This document shows, in pieces, positions 5,374-7,645 of a stretch of DNA of 7,645 nt. Both the position numbers and the translations under genes were made by a program. The notes below the pieces were generated by a model. It was not told the origin of the DNA, searched no databases, and worked only from the letters and a program-made list of their open reading frames with translations. The stretch lies in NCBI GenBank assembly GCA_028291485.1, contig JAQGHZ010000317.1, forward strand, positions 1 to 7,645, written 5' to 3'. This stretch comes from Rubritepida sp. (lineage in GTDB: Bacteria > Pseudomonadota > Alphaproteobacteria > Acetobacterales > Acetobacteraceae). The first letter of the stretch is position 1. Every line of letters starts with the position of its first letter.

Positions 5374-6546
5374 ATGCCCGTGAACAACAGCATCGCCGCC
5401 TTCGCCGAAGAGATGACCGAATGGCGACGGGACATCCACGCCCATCCGGAGCTGCGCTTCGAGGAGTTCCGCACCTCCGACACGGTGGCGAAGAAGCTGG
5501 AGGAATGGGGCCTCGAGGTGCATCGCGGCATCGCCGGCACGGGCGTGGTGGGCGTGCTGCGCAGCGGCAACTCCGGCCGCACCATCGGCCTGCGCGCCGA
5601 CATGGACGCGCTGCCCATGCCGGAGGAAACCGGCCTGCCGCATGCCTCGACCATCCCGGGCAAGATGCACGCCTGCGGGCATGACGGGCACACGACCATG
5701 CTGCTCGGCGCGGCCAAGTACCTGGCCGAGACGAAGAACTTCGACGGCACGGTCCACTTCCTCTTCCAGCCCGGCGAGGAGGGCGGCGCCGGCGCGCGGA
5801 TCATGATCGAGGAAGGGCTGTTCGAGCGCTTCCCCTGCGACAGCGTCTACGGCATCCACAACGACCCCGGCCTGAAGCTGGGCGAGACCTCGGTGGTGGC
5901 GGGGCCGATCCTCGCCGCCTCGGACGGCGTGATCATCACGGTGCAGGGGCGCGGCGGGCATGCGGCGCGGCCGCATATCGCGCTCGACCCGATCCTGGTG
6001 GGCGCGCAGATCGTGGTGGCGATCCAGGGCATCGTGGCGCGGCGGGTGGACCCGCTGGATTCGGCGGTGATCAGCCTCTGCCAGTTCCACGCGGGCACGG
6101 CCAACAACGTGATCCCCAACACCGCGACCGTCAGCGGCACCGTCCGCACGCTGCGGCCGGAGACGCGCGACGAGATGGAGCGGCTGATCACGCAGATCGC
6201 GAAGAACACGGCGGCGATGTACGACGCCGAGGCCACGGTGGAGTACCGGCGCGGCTACCCGCCCACGGTGAACCACGAGGCCGAGACCGAGCGCGCGGCG
6301 CTGGCGGCGGCGAAGGTGATGGGGGCCGACAAGGTGATCCGCAAGCGCCCGCCGGCCATGGGCGCGGAGGATTTTTCCTACATGCTGATCGAGCGTCCCG
6401 GGTGCTTCCTGAAGCTCGGGCAGGCGGCGGCGGACAAGGGTGGGGTGCCGGTGCACAACACGAAGTACGACTTCAACGACGACGCGCTGCCGATCGGGGC
6501 GAGCTTCTTTGCGGCGATCGTGGAGCAGGAGCTGGCGCGGGGCTGA
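5374..6546 (+). CDS. M20-family amidohydrolase (hippurate hydrolase / N-acyl amino acid amidohydrolase type)
   Basis: A 390-residue cytosolic metallohydrolase that cleaves an N-acyl or aromatic-acyl amide bond, releasing an amino acid and a carboxylic acid. The fold and motifs are those of the M20 aminoacylase/hippuricase/IAA-amino-acid-hydrolase group: RRDIHAHPEL (residues 18-27), LRADMDALPM (73-82), KMHACGHDGHTTMLLGAA (97-114), QPGEEGGAGA (132-141), YGIHNDP (159-165), GRGGHAARPH (192-201) in the lid domain (about 185-295), PAMGAEDFS (327-335) and VHNTKYDFND (360-369). Expected metal ligands Cys101, His103, Glu136, His162 and His361 and the catalytic Glu135 are all present, so the enzyme should be active. 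Length is normal for the family. The start has an AGGA site 10 bases upstream. It stands as a single transcription unit, directly behind a terminator and convergent with the racemase-like gene. The exact acyl substrate cannot be assigned. Confidence 0.94.
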   Translation: MPVNNSIAAFAEEMTEWRRDIHAHPELRFEEFRTSDTVAKKLEEWGLEVHRGIAGTGVVGVLRSGNSGRTIGLRADMDALPMPEETGLPHASTIPGKMHACGHDGHTTMLLGAAKYLAETKNFDGTVHFLFQPGEEGGAGARIMIEEGLFERFPCDSVYGIHNDPGLKLGETSVVAGPILAASDGVIITVQGRGGHAARPHIALDPILVGAQIVVAIQGIVARRVDPLDSAVISLCQFHAGTANNVIPNTATVSGTVRTLRPETRDEMERLITQIAKNTAAMYDAEATVEYRRGYPPTVNHEAETERAALAAAKVMGADKVIRKRPPAMGAEDFSYMLIERPGCFLKLGQAAADKGGVPVHNTKYDFNDDALPIGASFFAAIVEQELARG

Positions 6547-6562
6547 CTGCACTATTGAAGGT

Positions 6563-6595
6563 CCAGGAGACGGTGAACATCCATGTTCACCCTGG
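6563..6595. repeat. Inverted repeat between convergent genes, possible bidirectional terminator
   Basis: GGTGAACAT (6572-6580) and ATGTTCACC (6583-6591) are perfect complements; in RNA the stem would be 7 pairs with an AUCCAU loop. A flanking CCAG (6563-6566) and CTGG (6592-6595) could extend it across a 5-base bulge. It lies 25 bases past the amidohydrolase stop. Neither side has a T tract, so it is not a standard intrinsic terminator and may instead act as an mRNA 3'-end stabiliser or a protein site. Confidence 0.45.
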
Positions 6596-6601
6596 CGGGT
6601 G

Positions 6602-6627
6602 AGCGAGAGAGGGGGAGCCCTCTCGCT
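6602..6627. repeat. Hairpin at the 3' end of the racemase-like gene
   Basis: AGCGAGAG (6602-6609) and CTCTCGCT (6620-6627) are perfect 8-base complements around a purine-rich 10-base loop, and inner GGG/CCC pairing could shorten the loop. The right arm includes two bases of the racemase-like gene's stop codon on the minus strand. There is no following T tract on either strand. With the neighbouring repeat it makes a two-hairpin 3' region shared by the two convergent genes. Confidence 0.45.
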
Positions 6628-7357
6628 ACCTTCCGGCATAGAGACGGGTGAGTTCTGGCTCGTACCCCGCCAGCGGCCGGGCCCGCCCCGACCGAGTCGC
6701 TGGCGCCAGCCCCGCCAGCGCCCCCGCTAGCCTGACCCCGGCCGCCGTCCCATCCACCAACGGTGCCGCCACATCCTTCGCCAGCACCGGCGCCAGCCCG
6801 GCCAGCGGCCCGCCCGCGAGGATCACCACCTCCGCCCCGTCCTGCTCGATGCTCTCCCGGCAGAGGTCCAGGATCATGTCCCGCCGCTCCTCCGCCACCC
6901 GGCCCGGATCGCCCGAGAAGGCCGGCCCCATCCGGAACCCCGCGCAGCGCGAGGTCAGCCCCGCGCGCTCCAGGCAATCCTCGAACATGGGCTTCAGCGC
7001 CGCGGTGAAGCTCACGATGCCGAAACGCCGGCCCAGCAGGCAGGCCGCGTGGAAGGCGGCCTCGCTGATGCCGATCACCGGCACGTCGAACAGCTCCTTG
7101 GCCGCCTCCACGCCCGGGTCGCCGAAGCAGGCCACCACCGCCGCGTCGAACTGACCCTTCCGCGCCGCCAGCGCCGCCACCGTCGCCGGCCCGGCCACCA
7201 TCCAGTCCGCCCGCGTCACGATGAGCGGCAAGCCGAAGGGCGCGCTGACCGTCTCCACCGTGCAGCCCTCCGGCAGCGCGGCCTCGGCCGCCAGCGCGAT
7301 TCGCGCCGTCACTGAAACCGTGGTGTTGCTGTTCACGACGAGGATGCGGCAGGGCAT
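6626..7357 (-). CDS. Aspartate/glutamate/hydantoin racemase-family protein lacking the second active-site cysteine
   Basis: A 243-residue cytosolic protein of the Asp/Glu/hydantoin racemase superfamily, closest in style to hydantoin racemases. Visible landmarks are the N-terminal ILVVNSNTT strand-loop (residues 5-13), VVACFGDPGVEAAKE (74-88) carrying the first catalytic cysteine (Cys77), PVIGISEAAFHAA (93-105), RFGIVSF (111-117) and VVILAGGPLAGLAP (177-190). Two-base racemases have a second cysteine in this last loop (GCAG-like in hydantoin racemases); here the equivalent position is glycine (about Gly182). The protein may therefore not racemise by the usual mechanism, and could be a decarboxylase-, isomerase- or otherwise repurposed member. 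The start at 7357 has an AGGAG site 7 bases upstream. The gene is convergent with the M20 amidohydrolase; both families often serve amino acid derivative catabolism, but the two genes are not co-transcribed. Confidence 0.9.
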   Translation of the reverse strand: MPCRILVVNSNTTVSVTARIALAAEAALPEGCTVETVSAPFGLPLIVTRADWMVAGPATVAALAARKGQFDAAVVACFGDPGVEAAKELFDVPVIGISEAAFHAACLLGRRFGIVSFTAALKPMFEDCLERAGLTSRCAGFRMGPAFSGDPGRVAEERRDMILDLCRESIEQDGAEVVILAGGPLAGLAPVLAKDVAAPLVDGTAAGVRLAGALAGLAPATRSGRARPLAGYEPELTRLYAGR

Positions 7358-7472
7358 CGGCGGCTCCTGAAGAGTGTTCGGCGCGTGATTCAGACCTGCG
7401 GCGCCTACGCGCTTCGGTCATCACGCTTCAGATGGTGCCCGGCCAGCGGGAAGTACTGTATCCTATCCCGCG
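7358..7472. promoter_or_regulatory. Divergent intergenic region between the racemase-like gene and the membrane protein gene
   Basis: This 115-base region must hold promoters for both flanking genes. I see a -10-like TATCCT (7459-7464) pointing right but no convincing -35. A 7-base inverted repeat, GCGTGAT (7383-7389) and ATCACGC (7420-7426), has its arms 30 bases apart and may be chance. The AGGAG ribosome binding site of the racemase-like gene lies at its left end. No small gene is visible. Confidence 0.35.
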
Positions 7473-7645
7473 ATGGCTCCCGACACCCAGGCTCTGGCCG
7501 ATCCCAGCCCCAGCTACACCGGTGCGATCCGCGGGGCGGGCGCGCCCAAGCGCGGTCGCTTCCTGGGGCGGATCGGCACGCGCGCGGCCGTCATCCTGAT
7601 CCTGATGTTTTCCGTCCTCGCCTTCCTGGCCGGCAACTCGCTCTT
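7473..7645 (+). CDS. N-terminus of an unidentified membrane-anchored protein (cut by window edge)
   Basis: Fifty-seven complete codons begin MAPDTQALADPSPSYTGAI. A polar, Pro/Gly-rich cytoplasmic stretch with a basic patch (PKRGRFLGRIGTR, residues 25-37) is followed by a hydrophobic helix, AAVILILMFSVLAFLAG (about 38-54). This fits an inner-membrane protein whose N-terminus stays in the cytoplasm, such as the start of a sensor kinase, a chemoreceptor or a transporter subunit; too little is present to choose. The reading frame stays open to the edge and has GC-rich third positions, which supports it being real. No Shine-Dalgarno is visible upstream of the ATG, and a -10-like TATCCT ends only 8 bases before it. 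There is no nearby upstream in-frame start. Confidence 0.65.
   Translation, partial: MAPDTQALADPSPSYTGAIRGAGAPKRGRFLGRIGTRAAVILILMFSVLAFLAGNSL

Noticed and set aside
5344..6639. Long minus-strand open frame (431 codons) opposite the M20 amidohydrolase
   Set aside because: Its translation is Arg/His/Gly-rich without domain signals, while the plus strand carries every M20 metal ligand. It would also start within the racemase-like gene's 3' end and read through the terminator region.
6552..7424. Alternative minus-strand frame (290 codons) overlapping the racemase-like gene
   Set aside because: It is a Gly/Arg-rich shadow in another frame; the 243-residue frame has the racemase motifs and a good ribosome binding site.
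1..7645. Mobile element, phage defence system, CRISPR or toxin-antitoxin locus
   Set aside because: I found no transposase, terminal repeat pair, regularly spaced repeats, nuclease or small paired genes on either strand. The gene content is metabolic and regulatory.

Overview
The window looks like chromosomal DNA from a high-GC alphaproteobacterium. The GC-rich third codon positions, the Bug-type solute receptor and the AtuA-like gene pair suggest something like Acetobacteraceae/Roseomonas or a related Rhodospirillales lineage. That placement is inference from gene style; there is no rRNA or marker gene here. I see no tRNA, rRNA, CRISPR array, insertion sequence or phage gene. No gene-free stretch exceeds about 120 bases.

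Left part (1-2369, minus strand) is a compact three-gene operon read right to left: an AtuA/DUF1446-family protein, a small AtuA-type ferredoxin-fold protein joined to it by an ATGA overlap, and, 34 bases further on, a Tat-like exported Bug (TctC-family) substrate-binding protein that runs off the left edge. Facing it across a 120-base divergent region is a Crp/Fnr-family regulator (2490-3245, plus), a natural candidate to control the operon. Together they read as a receptor plus a two-subunit enzyme of unknown reaction for some organic acid or acyl compound.

Middle part: glycerol kinase (3220-4713, minus) ends inside the 3' end of the regulator gene, a tail-to-tail overlap of 26 bases. Divergent from it is a small exported beta-rich protein of unknown function (4816-5283, plus), closed by a strong intrinsic terminator (5319-5353).

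Right part: an M20-family aminoacylase/hippurate-hydrolase-type amidohydrolase (5374-6546, plus) starts only 20 bases after that terminator. It converges on an Asp/Glu/hydantoin racemase-family protein (6626-7357, minus) that keeps the first active-site cysteine but has glycine where the second is expected. The two are separated by two inverted repeats. At the right edge the first 57 codons of a membrane-anchored protein begin (7473-7645, plus), without a visible ribosome binding site.

Most of this is ordinary accessory metabolism. The parts most worth following are the split AtuA module with its own receptor and regulator, the one-cysteine racemase homologue, the small exported protein, and the terminator hairpin lying in or just before the leader of the amidohydrolase gene.
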